A stretch of 33,235 nucleotides of DNA from Fimbriimonadaceae bacterium (lineage in GTDB: Bacteria > Armatimonadota > Fimbriimonadia > Fimbriimonadales > Fimbriimonadaceae), in the NCBI GenBank assembly GCA_025455775.1, contig JALOLT010000064.1, positions 1 through 33,235 on the forward strand, in the 5' to 3' direction. The position numbers were made by a program, and so were the translations under genes. The notes under the pieces were generated by a model. The model did not search any database. It was not told where the DNA came from and was given only the letters and a program-made list of their open reading frames with translations. This document shows, piece after piece, positions 1 through 7,874 of the stretch (its first letter is position 1; each line of letters begins with the position of its first letter).

Positions 1-65
1 TTTTCTTGTGTGGGAAAAAGACCAGAAGCGAATCTGTCATCCGACTCGTCTTGAACCATAGAGTC

Positions 66-1274
66 ATGAAAGCCTTTCGGATCTTCTTGGTAATGCTGTT
101 GAGCCTCTTTGCCCTCGGGGCTTGGGCACAACCGGATGAAAGCCGAATCAAGGCTGGTGACAGAGTCAGGGTGATGGTGACCGAAGAGCCTGCCATGAAC
201 CGTGACTACACAGTTTCGGCGGATGGGGTTGTGATGGTTGATTTCCTCGGGGCAGTTCGCATTGCTGGCCTCACCGAGGCTGAAGCTGCCACGCGCATTT
301 CCGAGAAGCTGGTGAGTGACAGAATCATTCGAAAAGCGACCGTTAGCCTCACCCTTCTCCGCGTGCAGCTCAAAATGGTGAAATTTTCTGGTGCTGTCAC
401 CCTTGAGGCTGAGGCACCCTTCCGGGAAGGCATCACGCTGGCCGACATCATTCGTCTGGCAGAGCCGAAGCCAGAGGCTGACTTAGCAAGTATCCTGGTC
501 CTGAGTGAGAACGGCGGGCAACTCCGAGTGGACACAACCAGAAGAGACCTTGGAAGTGACCAAATTAATCCTAAGCTCAAGCCTGGAGACCACGTCATCT
601 TTCCCGTTCGACGGACAAATGGCCAACAGGGTGGAAATCAAACGTCCCCCAACCAAACTCAAAATCCAGGGACGACCACTGCCCCTGCAAACCAGCCAGA
701 CCCTCCTCAACCGGCTATCTCGAACAAGATCTCGGTGGAAGGGTCTGTGATGATGCCTGGTCAGTTCGACTTTGTCGAGGAGATGCTCGTGAGAGATTTG
801 GTGATTCGAGCAGGGGGATTCGCAGCAAACGCCGAGACCTCTCAGGTCACCTTGATTCGTCCCAACCAAGCGAACCGAACGCTCCGTCTCCCTAATGATG
901 GCTTTACTCCCGTGAGGCCAGGGGACAGAATTGTCGTCTCGACGAGGCTGATCCGCGTGTTGGTTCGAGTTGAGGGTGCCGTGATGCTTCCTGGTGAGAT
1001 TGAGCTGGAGGAAGGGATGAGGCTCTCGACCGCGATCCAGCGAGCCGGTGGACTCAAAAACGACGCTCGTTCAGAAGCCATTCGGGTGACTTCGCCGAAC
1101 GGGGGACGACCTGTCACCGTGAACCTGAAGGATATTGAAGCTGGTTATGTCGGTGATATCGAGCTTCGTCCAGGAATGAGAATTGAGGTTCCTTCGCGGG
1201 CCTCTGCTGGTGACCAAAGAATCGTCCGCGCTGCTGGGGCAGCGGCCCTGTTGATTATCTTGTTCGGACGCTAA
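66..1274 (+). CDS. Polysaccharide export protein with SLBB domains (Wza-like, secreted)
   Basis: Predicted periplasmic or outer-membrane-associated protein of the polysaccharide biosynthesis/export family. Translation from the ATG at 66 gives 402 residues and starts with a clean signal peptide (MKAFR, hydrophobic core, cut near AWA-Q). The frame is open for 20 codons further upstream, but those residues would precede the signal peptide, so I chose 66. After the signal comes a Wza-type export domain (about 25-105) and then three SLBB-like beta-grasp repeats (about 105-180, 225-295, 300-380), the later two carrying V-E-G-x-V-M-x-P-G. The repeats are interrupted by a Q/N/P/T-rich linker (about 185-225). 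A short hydrophobic segment ends the protein (about 385-400). Wza homologues form the export channel for capsule or exopolysaccharide; here no polymerase or glycosyltransferase is visible, so the substrate is unknown. The VanX-like gene follows after 12 bp, suggesting co-transcription. Confidence 0.85.
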   Translation: MKAFRIFLVMLLSLFALGAWAQPDESRIKAGDRVRVMVTEEPAMNRDYTVSADGVVMVDFLGAVRIAGLTEAEAATRISEKLVSDRIIRKATVSLTLLRVQLKMVKFSGAVTLEAEAPFREGITLADIIRLAEPKPEADLASILVLSENGGQLRVDTTRRDLGSDQINPKLKPGDHVIFPVRRTNGQQGGNQTSPNQTQNPGTTTAPANQPDPPQPAISNKISVEGSVMMPGQFDFVEEMLVRDLVIRAGGFAANAETSQVTLIRPNQANRTLRLPNDGFTPVRPGDRIVVSTRLIRVLVRVEGAVMLPGEIELEEGMRLSTAIQRAGGLKNDARSEAIRVTSPNGGRPVTVNLKDIEAGYVGDIELRPGMRIEVPSRASAGDQRIVRAAGAAALLIILFGR

Positions 1275-1286
1275 ACTCTGAACCAT

Positions 1287-2012
1287 ATGGCAAGATGGGA
1301 TCGGAGCAAAGGGCGTCCTGAACCCATCAGGGCTCTGAACCGCGTCGCCGAGACGGAAAGTGGGGAGCCCTTGGTCTCTCTCCTCGAAGTCGCTCCTACG
1401 GCGGTCATTGCGCGAAGCTCTGTGATTCCTTATGCTCGCCTCAAAGTCGCAGAGATGGCGGAAAGAGCTGCAAAAATCCTCGCTCCAGAGTACAAATTGG
1501 GAATCACAGATGCATGGCGCCCTTACCAAAGGCAAGTCCGCATTTGGGAGTGGATGGAGAGAAATCTTCGGGAAGCAAGACCAGAACTGTCGCCAGCCGC
1601 AGTCCGTCGCATCCTTTGCCGATGGGTGGCTCCCGTAGATCAGAAGGCACCGCCTGGCCATTGCACAGGGGGAGCCTTGGATGTGAATCTACTCGATCAA
1701 AGAGGAGAGGTGGTAGACGTCGTCTCGCCCTACACCCAGATGCAGGGACACCCAACCTACGTTTATGGTCTCACGGAAGCAGCCCATCGACATCGCATGA
1801 TCCTTGTCGAGACAATGCTCGCAGTGGGTTTCAGTAATTGCCGGGACGAGTGGTGGCACTATAGCTATGGAGATGCTGGCTGGGCAGTCAGGACCGGTGA
1901 GACTGAGTGCTTTTACGGCAAATTAGACATGGATCCAGAGAACTTTGCCGAGCAGGAGAAGGAGTGGATCTCCCGCATGACCACGCGGGAAAACCCCTTT
2001 CTTAAGGGATAG
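1287..2012 (+). CDS. D-alanyl-D-alanine dipeptidase, VanX-like (peptidase M15D)
   Basis: Zinc dipeptidase expected to cleave D-Ala-D-Ala or a related peptidoglycan-derived D,D-peptide. All VanX hallmarks are visible in the 241 residues: the catalytic arginine in DAWRP (R78), zinc ligands H125 and D132 in GHCTGGALD (seven residues apart as in VanX), and the base/ligand pair E188 and H191 in EWWHYS. Length matches the family. There is no signal peptide, so it should be cytoplasmic, as VanX is. It lies 12 bp after the SLBB export gene and overlaps the convergent gene at 2002-2012. No vanH, vanA or two-component regulator is nearby, so glycopeptide resistance is not indicated. A housekeeping role in recycling D-Ala-D-Ala, like DdpX, is more likely. 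Family assignment is firm; the physiological role is inferred. Confidence 0.85.
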   Translation: MARWDRSKGRPEPIRALNRVAETESGEPLVSLLEVAPTAVIARSSVIPYARLKVAEMAERAAKILAPEYKLGITDAWRPYQRQVRIWEWMERNLREARPELSPAAVRRILCRWVAPVDQKAPPGHCTGGALDVNLLDQRGEVVDVVSPYTQMQGHPTYVYGLTEAAHRHRMILVETMLAVGFSNCRDEWWHYSYGDAGWAVRTGETECFYGKLDMDPENFAEQEKEWISRMTTRENPFLKG

Positions 2013-4335
2013 GGGTTCTGATTGGCCCGACCCACTCGACGGGAGGAGTCGATCCAATCGGACGAAAACCCTTCGGGGCGGCAACAACGACGTCAACCGC
2101 AATGTCTGGGTTAGTTCCCGAGTAGATCAGACGCACAACAAAGGACGCTTCTGGAGAAAACTCTCCGACTCGATACCACCCGAGCCCAGAGGGAAGAATG
2201 GTTTCTGGAGTGGTCGGCAGGCCAAAGGTTCGCCCCCCGAATTCCAGAAAGACGGATTGACGTTGCGGCTCTGGAACTCTCGCCAGCACCCAGACTTCGT
2301 GCAGCCCTTCTTGGCGTCGTCTCAGGTCGAAACGGGCCATGAACCCTTCCTCGGAGGGCCTCATGGCGGTTCGTAAGGTGAGAACTTCGCCGTTGCTCGC
2401 TCCGGCGAGAGGCTCTATCGTGCTGAATGTGTGATTTTGGCTCCGCTCTGCGTCAGCCCAACTGAAGGGAGCCGAGGCTACGATGGCTTCGTTGAGCAAT
2501 TCACGGATCCGCCGAATGGCGACAGGAGGGTTGCGGTCAAAGGCAAGAGCGAACTCACGGATACGCCCAATCATCGTACCGCCAGGGTCCACCTGAACCG
2601 TGTAGTTGTCGGCTAGGAACGCCAGCAGAACCACCGACTTCTCGTAGCACTCTAGGGGGACTGGAGAATCGGCCAAGCCCTCGATGATGACTGGCAATCG
2701 GGAAAGTTTGAGTTCGATTTCGTCTTTCAGTCGCCGAATCGGAACGTCTTTCCCGTCCACCGTTCTGGCAATGGCTGAACCAGGGTTTGGAGCTTTGAGC
2801 CGCACCAGTCGGCTCTCTTCCTCGATCCACAGGACTGTTTGCACTTGCTCTTGCTCGACCAGGCGGTAGGCGAAGAAGCCCCATCCAAAATCCAATCGTT
2901 GACCAGCCATTGGGCTGGGTAGCCACCAAAGGCCAGGAGCGAGGGCTTTGGGCTCGGCAGGATCTGTGGCGGCATCAGGAAAGAACACGGCGTTGGGTGA
3001 TTGGTTGGCTGCCGCAAGTCGATCTTGGTCTTTGGCAAGCTCCGCTATCTCTTTCATTGCCACAGGGTCTTGGGTGACAAAGAAAACTCCCCTCACACCC
3101 AGCCCTTCAAGAGCTGCGACGACGGAGGTTGGGCTCAAACTTTGCTCGCCTGACTTCAAATCAACTTGGGTGGCCCATGCCGTGAGGGGGCGGGTTGCGC
3201 GGAGAAGGGAAGAAACAGGTCTGGCGGCGGAGTGGAGAAGCCCATCGAAGGAAGTGTTTGTCGCAGCGAAGCCGATTCCGTTTAGCCAAGGGGACTCTTC
3301 GGCGTAGGGGCCAGTCCATCCCTCCCAAGTCTGAATGACTGGCCCGTCGGCGATCAAGCGAATGTTCTGCACCAGTCGGCGGTAGCGGCGGGTCAAGGCT
3401 GCTTGCATCACTTTCCGAATGTCAGCCCACATCACCGAAAGGCGTGTATCTACTGGATAGGTCCGGCCTGTCTCTGGGTCAAAAACAGAAGGGACCCCCC
3501 TGCGGTTCGACCAAAGAGGGATGAGGCGGGCCATCGCTCGAAATGAGGTGATGTCGTTCATCCCGAAACCCCATGCCCTTTGGGCCAGATTTAGGGAGCC
3601 ATATTCAGCCTGGAGATGGTGCTCCATCTCGAACCTATAGAGGGGAGAAGTGGGAACGACCGAAGTTGATTGATTGACGAAGTTTGTTCCCCGACCCATC
3701 GGGTTCAAAAGACCACGGTAGCCTTTGCCAGGGGGGGAAGCCTTTAAACTGCCGAGAAGTTCGTCTCGCCGACGATCAAACCCCTCATAGGCGTCGGGAC
3801 TCCGGAGGTCGCTGACGAGCGGAGTGATAAGGAGCACGTTTTCACCTCCGATCGCGCGCTTTTCCTCAACTACAAGTGTTCCGTTAGGATCGACGTCAAG
3901 TTTTTTTGCCCAGAGGATCGTACTGTCCCGTTGCGAGGCCAAGACGACCACGGCTGATTGCACGCCTGGGAGCTGAACAACTTGCCGGAAGGCTCCACGG
4001 AGGTTTGGCAGACGATATGCATCTGGCTCGACAGCGTGAACGAGGGCTCCAGGGGCCAAGGACGAGATAGAGATCACATATCTCATCTCGAGAGAATCGA
4101 GCAACTCGAAGGTCTGCCGCCATCCACGACCGTCGGCAGAAAGATCGACGATAAGATCCCGAATCCCATGCTTGTGGGCTCTCCGGATTTCCTCTTCGTC
4201 CTGGTTTACCCTGAGGCCAACTGGGATGTATGGTTGATTTTCCCAAACGAGGACTCGGTTGCTTCCCACTGACCAAGAGCCAGAGGCAAAACCAGCTAGC
4301 AACAAGGAAAAGCTCACGAGGGCAGCAACCTTCAC
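2002..4335 (-). CDS. Large secreted protein with GH42-like TIM-barrel segment
   Basis: A 777-residue exported protein with a GTG start at 4335 and an N-terminal signal peptide (hydrophobic 5-20). The first 450 residues look like a glycoside-hydrolase TIM barrel: strand-like segments appear in order, and residues about 232-257 (YRFEMEHHLQAEYGSL followed by QRAWG) match the F-x-x-x-L-x-x-K/E-Y-G-S/T-x-x-x-L-N-x-A-W-G signature seen before the catalytic region of GH42-type beta-galactosidases. I cannot place both catalytic glutamates with confidence. The second half (about 480-777) looks beta-rich, consistent with carbohydrate-binding or Ig-like modules. It is the last gene of the set that begins with the membrane protein at 7560, 17 bp after the DUF1501 gene, and its 3' end overlaps the convergent VanX-like gene by 11 bp. 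Substrate unknown; it could be a catalytically dead relative. Confidence 0.6.
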   Translation of the reverse strand: MKVAALVSFSLLLAGFASGSWSVGSNRVLVWENQPYIPVGLRVNQDEEEIRRAHKHGIRDLIVDLSADGRGWRQTFELLDSLEMRYVISISSLAPGALVHAVEPDAYRLPNLRGAFRQVVQLPGVQSAVVVLASQRDSTILWAKKLDVDPNGTLVVEEKRAIGGENVLLITPLVSDLRSPDAYEGFDRRRDELLGSLKASPPGKGYRGLLNPMGRGTNFVNQSTSVVPTSPLYRFEMEHHLQAEYGSLNLAQRAWGFGMNDITSFRAMARLIPLWSNRRGVPSVFDPETGRTYPVDTRLSVMWADIRKVMQAALTRRYRRLVQNIRLIADGPVIQTWEGWTGPYAEESPWLNGIGFAATNTSFDGLLHSAARPVSSLLRATRPLTAWATQVDLKSGEQSLSPTSVVAALEGLGVRGVFFVTQDPVAMKEIAELAKDQDRLAAANQSPNAVFFPDAATDPAEPKALAPGLWWLPSPMAGQRLDFGWGFFAYRLVEQEQVQTVLWIEEESRLVRLKAPNPGSAIARTVDGKDVPIRRLKDEIELKLSRLPVIIEGLADSPVPLECYEKSVVLLAFLADNYTVQVDPGGTMIGRIREFALAFDRNPPVAIRRIRELLNEAIVASAPFSWADAERSQNHTFSTIEPLAGASNGEVLTLRTAMRPSEEGFMARFDLRRRQEGLHEVWVLARVPEPQRQSVFLEFGGRTFGLPTTPETILPSGLGWYRVGEFSPEASFVVRLIYSGTNPDIAVDVVVAAPKGFRPIGSTPPVEWVGPIRTPIP

Positions 4336-4352
4336 GGCCCCAGGGTACCTGG

Positions 4353-5627
4353 TTAGATCACAAGGTTCAACTTCTTTCCAGCTCTCCCGGGAAACACCTT
4401 GTTCACCTCGCGGTTGCCGAGTCGCTTCTCCAGAACTTCGGCGAGCACATCGCGGTAGTCAGTTGTGATTCTTAGATCACCAGGATCTACCACTTGATGA
4501 GGGGCTAGCCCCGGCCAGTCTCCCATAACCTTGCCAGCCTGGACTCCGCCCCCCATGAGGAACATCGCCCCGCCGCTCCCATGATCAGTCCCTAAGCCGC
4601 TATTCTCGAAGACCCTGCGGCCGAACTCCGATTGGACAACCACTGTGACTCGGCTCATCTCCTTGCCAAGGTCTTTTCGGAAGGCTTCGAGCCCATCCCC
4701 CAAATCTTTAAGAAGAGTCCAGAGCCATCCATCGGTTGTGCCCTGGGTCACGTGAGAGTCCCAACCAGTTGAGTCCATGCAGGCGACTTCGAGGCCGATC
4801 TCTTTCTTGATTAGGAAAGCAGATTCGCGGAGGGCACGGCCCAATCGGGAGTCAGGATAGCTTGCTCCTCCGCTTGGCTTGTAGTCTTTGGGGTCGAGCT
4901 TGCTCAAGGTTTTCAGAACTTCGAGCGTGTTTTGGCCTGCCTGGGAGACTGGGTCGGAGTAACGGGAGTAAAGGGCTTCAAGAGATTCCAAATGTGACTG
5001 AGTTCTGAGCGAGTAGTCACTGATGGATGAAACGCCGATCGCTCCCGTTGCGCCACCCAAAGACTCTGGCACTGTTTCGCCCCAACTCACGGCCCTCATA
5101 GGCCAGCCTGTCCCTCCCGTCAGCTTGAGGTGACGTCCGAGCCAACCGCCGCCGGTCGAGTCGTTCTGGTCTCTCAGGCCTCGTTCCATAGTTGCCATGG
5201 CTTCGAAGTGAGAATGGGATCGGTCTTGCGAGCCAACTGCGTGGATGATGGCGAGATCCCCGTCATCCCAAGCAGGAAAAAGGCCGCTCAAGGCAGGGTT
5301 TAACCCAAAAAAGCCATCAAGGTCTCGCAGCTTTGTCCCGACTCCTGCAGTGGGTTTAGCCAAGCCAAGAGTGGGCCGAAGGCGGTAGTAGTTGTCTTCG
5401 CCATAGGGAGCCACGACGTTGAGGGCGTCCCATCCTCCCCGCAAAAAGACCACAACCAGGACATTGCCATGCTGGGCTGGCCTTTGCAGAGATACCTGGC
5501 CAAGAGCACTGCCAGCTGCCCACCAAACGAGGCTCCCAAGAGCGAGACCAGCAAAAGCGCGTCGGCTTGAGGCGCCGGACCAGTTACCTTGTCCATCACA
5601 GCTATACCATTCTTCGTTCATCGCCAT
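4353..5627 (-). CDS. DUF1501 family exported protein (Tat signal)
   Basis: A 424-residue DUF1501 protein. The N-terminus carries a twin-arginine motif (SSRRAF, R22-R23) and a hydrophobic stretch, so export by Tat is likely. The family hallmark follows: FLRGGWDALNVVAPYG near 62-77 with YYRLRPTL, then SHSHFEAM, TGWDSH and the C-terminal EFGRR and GTDHGSGGAMF. DUF1501 proteins have a sulfatase/alkaline-phosphatase-like fold by family knowledge, but no reaction has been established. The start is either ATG 5627 (GGAG five bases upstream) or the ATG two codons on at 5621, which would give an ATGA overlap. Either way the gene overlaps the end of the DUF1800 gene, so translation is probably coupled. 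DUF1501 and DUF1800 genes are recurrent neighbours in many bacteria and probably act together at the cell surface. Confidence 0.88.
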   Translation of the reverse strand: MAMNEEWYSCDGQGNWSGASSRRAFAGLALGSLVWWAAGSALGQVSLQRPAQHGNVLVVVFLRGGWDALNVVAPYGEDNYYRLRPTLGLAKPTAGVGTKLRDLDGFFGLNPALSGLFPAWDDGDLAIIHAVGSQDRSHSHFEAMATMERGLRDQNDSTGGGWLGRHLKLTGGTGWPMRAVSWGETVPESLGGATGAIGVSSISDYSLRTQSHLESLEALYSRYSDPVSQAGQNTLEVLKTLSKLDPKDYKPSGGASYPDSRLGRALRESAFLIKKEIGLEVACMDSTGWDSHVTQGTTDGWLWTLLKDLGDGLEAFRKDLGKEMSRVTVVVQSEFGRRVFENSGLGTDHGSGGAMFLMGGGVQAGKVMGDWPGLAPHQVVDPGDLRITTDYRDVLAEVLEKRLGNREVNKVFPGRAGKKLNLVI

Positions 5628-7054
5628 TGAAACTCCGGAGAAGCAAGGCTGAGGGCTACCTGATCGCGCATTTCAAGCTGGCTCAGCAGAGTGTCGAGTT
5701 CTTGCACTTGGGACTGGGTGCTTGGCTGGTTCAGGGCCATGGATATGGGACGTTGGTCAGGGAAAAGCTTCTGGAGCTGTTCCAGATCCACTTGCGTTCC
5801 ACTGATCTCGTTTCGAACCAAGGCACTGGCAAAGTTCCACCGGGCGAGGAGCGAACCTGTCCAAGGTTCCGTCCCCACCGGGTAACCATCTGGCATCGGC
5901 CACTCATACAAGGGCTGGCCCATGGCGCGAAGGTGGTGCTGGATTCCTTCGCCCCCGTCCGTTTCTGCGTTGAGAGCACGGAGCGAGCTCGCAAGGTAGT
6001 CAAAGGGTCTTTTCAGAATCGGTTGGGACTGAGGAGAAGAAGCCATCGAATCCTTCAGCGATCGCACCATCGTGGGGATATCGCCTTCCGATTGCTCGTA
6101 GGCTCGGATCACGACGGGAAGGTGCTTTTCCCAGTCATCGCCAGCGAAGAAGCGGCAGAACTTGCCAGAGATATGGCGTGCGGTCGCAGGATGTTTCGTT
6201 AGGATCTCGACGACTCTTTCTCCATCGCGAACTCCGCCTCCTGCTGGGATCACTTGGCCCAGGACGACCTTTTGCCCGTCATCGTGGAGTTCTGGGCGGA
6301 AGAGGAAATCGCCTTTGGCGCGGAGGAACCGACGTTCTTCACTCCAGCCAGTGAAGCACCGAGCCACCTCCATGACATCTTTCTGACTGTATCCTCCGTC
6401 TACTCCTAGAGTGTGGAGTTCCAAGAGTTCACGGGCGTAGTTCTCGTTCGGCTGGGCGGCGGTGGAATTCTGCTGATCCAAGTAGACAAGCATCGCAGCT
6501 GACTTGGAGCTAGCTCTCACCATTGCCGGGAATGAGCCAAGGACATTAGCCCTTACGACGAGCCTCTCATCGAGAGGCTTCCGGTAGGCACCGAGCCCTT
6601 TTCGGCCGTAGATATTGAAGTGATTTGTCCAGAAGTCTGCCATTCGTTCGCGAATTTGCCACGGGGAGTAGGTGGCGCGAAGAAGAGCAGCTTGTTGCAA
6701 CTGGGCCAGGATGCGATCCATCGGCCAGTCGCGAAGATCCCAGGGGCTTAGATGGTGGATCTCTAGACGATCCAGTTGAGCTCGAAGGGCAAAGTCCTCT
6801 TCGCCTGCCTTGAGCTGTTGATCGAACCAGAAGTCAAAGCCTAACTCTTCAACCTCGTTCAAGAGACCTGGCCGATGGCCGAAAGTCCACCGATTGATGG
6901 CGAGCAGGATTGGCTCTGCTTCTGCAGTGAACCGAGTCGACTGTGGCGCTTGAAGTCGACGGCTGACTGTGGCCAAGGGGGTGCAACCTGCGACGAGACC
7001 GAGAGTTCCTGCTCCTGCCAGGAGGGCGAGGGACTCGCGACGAGTCAGGCTCAC
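5618..7054 (-). CDS. DUF1800 family exported lipoprotein-like protein
   Basis: A 478-residue DUF1800 protein. It begins with GTG inside a GTGA overlap with the stop codon of the upstream membrane-protein gene (7051-7054). The N-terminus combines a twin-arginine motif (LTRRESL) with a lipobox-like LVAGC (C near 24), suggesting a Tat-exported lipoprotein. Family motifs are all present in order: INRWTFGHRPG, the FWTNHFNIYG segment, ENYARELLELHTLGVDGGY, ARCFTGW, HDDGQKVVLG, HPATARHISGKFCRFF, and LYEWPMPDGYP with the terminal WNFA block. Function is unknown; the family is frequently paired with DUF1501, as here, where the two genes overlap by 10 bp. The operon order is membrane protein, DUF1800, DUF1501, GH42-like protein. 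Confidence 0.9.
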   Translation of the reverse strand: MSLTRRESLALLAGAGTLGLVAGCTPLATVSRRLQAPQSTRFTAEAEPILLAINRWTFGHRPGLLNEVEELGFDFWFDQQLKAGEEDFALRAQLDRLEIHHLSPWDLRDWPMDRILAQLQQAALLRATYSPWQIRERMADFWTNHFNIYGRKGLGAYRKPLDERLVVRANVLGSFPAMVRASSKSAAMLVYLDQQNSTAAQPNENYARELLELHTLGVDGGYSQKDVMEVARCFTGWSEERRFLRAKGDFLFRPELHDDGQKVVLGQVIPAGGGVRDGERVVEILTKHPATARHISGKFCRFFAGDDWEKHLPVVIRAYEQSEGDIPTMVRSLKDSMASSPQSQPILKRPFDYLASSLRALNAETDGGEGIQHHLRAMGQPLYEWPMPDGYPVGTEPWTGSLLARWNFASALVRNEISGTQVDLEQLQKLFPDQRPISMALNQPSTQSQVQELDTLLSQLEMRDQVALSLASPEFQWR

Positions 7055-7560
7055 GATACCCCCGAAGCCCTAGGAGCAGTGATTCTTCTCATACTACTGG
7101 AGACGAACAGCCCGAAGCCCAGACAGAGAGCCACAGGAGCAAGAATCAGCCAACCAAGGAATGGAAGCCCGCAAAAGAGAACCAAGAGTGAGGCTCCCCA
7201 GCCGTTCGCGCTCAGGGCACTGCATTTGGGATGAAGCGACTGAACTCTGAGTCCGATCATCCTGGCGAGACCTGCCATCCCGACGCAGGCACACAGCACG
7301 AAGGCAACGAAGAGCAGCCCGGCAAGGAGCTTGATAACTGGGCTTGGCGCATTGACTAGAATCAGGGTGATGATCAAGACTGGCAGAGAGTAGAGAAATC
7401 CAAAGAGGATGGATCGTGCGGGGGAGCTTTCAACCAAGTGGGCAGAGGTCGAAACTTTAGCAGGGAAGAGGATGTTAAAGAGAAGAAGAGTGCCCCAGAG
7501 AGTCAAGGAGATAAGGGAAAGGCTGCCAAAGAACAACAGGTTATCGCCGATCGTGGTCAT
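7051..7560 (-). CDS. Small integral membrane protein of unknown function (about four helices)
   Basis: I do not recognise this 169-residue protein. From ATG 7560 it has roughly four hydrophobic segments (about 8-30, 48-68, 75-98 and 120-150) and a short basic C-terminal tail. The frame extends 32 codons upstream, but GGAG lies nine bases before the ATG at 7560 and the upstream residues are charged and atypical, so the shorter form is preferred. It is the first gene of the leftward set and its stop overlaps the GTG of the DUF1800 gene, so it is likely expressed with the DUF1800/DUF1501 pair. A role in anchoring or exporting those proteins is only a guess. Confidence 0.65.
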   Translation of the reverse strand: MTTIGDNLLFFGSLSLISLTLWGTLLLFNILFPAKVSTSAHLVESSPARSILFGFLYSLPVLIITLILVNAPSPVIKLLAGLLFVAFVLCACVGMAGLARMIGLRVQSLHPKCSALSANGWGASLLVLFCGLPFLGWLILAPVALCLGFGLFVSSSMRRITAPRASGVS

Positions 7561-7617
7561 GTGTTTTTTCTCCGATGCCTTAGTCCATTTCAGCGGAGAG
7601 TGACGCTGAGACCAAGG

Positions 7618-7626
7618 CTTATAGCA
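7618..7626 (-). promoter_or_regulatory. Possible extended -10 promoter for the leftward membrane-protein/DUF1800/DUF1501 operon
   Basis: Read leftward, TGCTATAAG fits an extended -10 element (TGn before TATAAG). It lies about 58 bases before the ATG at 7560. No good -35 is present, which is acceptable for an extended -10 but leaves the call weak. Confidence 0.3.
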
Positions 7627-7832
7627 GATCATAAGGCAGTCTTTGCGTTTCCCCAAGCTTGGGTCTGAAAGCAGGACTCTCGACGCATGGCTTTCCAGGC
7701 CTATCTCCTCATTTTTTAGATGAAAGTCCTGGGGGTGACTTTCTCATCCGTAGCGTTTGCCGCGGGTCCGATGAGAGGCGAGTTTCTCCCTTGTCCGACA
7801 CAGTCCTCGACACGATCGTCGCTCGATGTTCG

Positions 7833-7838
7833 TATAAT
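7833..7838 (+). promoter_or_regulatory. Possible -10 element of the leuA promoter
   Basis: A perfect TATAAT lies 36 bases before the leuA ATG. The best -35 candidate, TCGACA at 7807-7812, is 20 bp upstream, longer than the usual 17, so the promoter is only tentative. Confidence 0.35.
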
Positions 7839-7874
7839 GCTCTATCAGATTCTCAATGGAGAGACGGTACCGAG

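Larger units (their letters stand above)
7561..7874. other. Divergent intergenic region (314 bp) between membrane-protein operon and leuA
   Basis: No gene is supported here. The leuA frame stays open through it for 72 codons, but the translation resembles no family and conserved LeuA sequence begins exactly at 7875. It should hold the two divergent promoters listed separately. I see no T-box, attenuator or riboswitch. The stretch from a start near 7845 to the leuA ATG leaves only about 30 bases of leader. Confidence 0.5.

Noticed and set aside
1287-2012. Glycopeptide resistance cluster
   Set aside because: Only a VanX-like gene is present; vanH, vanA and regulators are absent.
7659-7874. 72-codon upstream extension of leuA
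   Set aside because: LeuA similarity begins exactly at 7875; the upstream residues are not conserved and overlap the promoter region.
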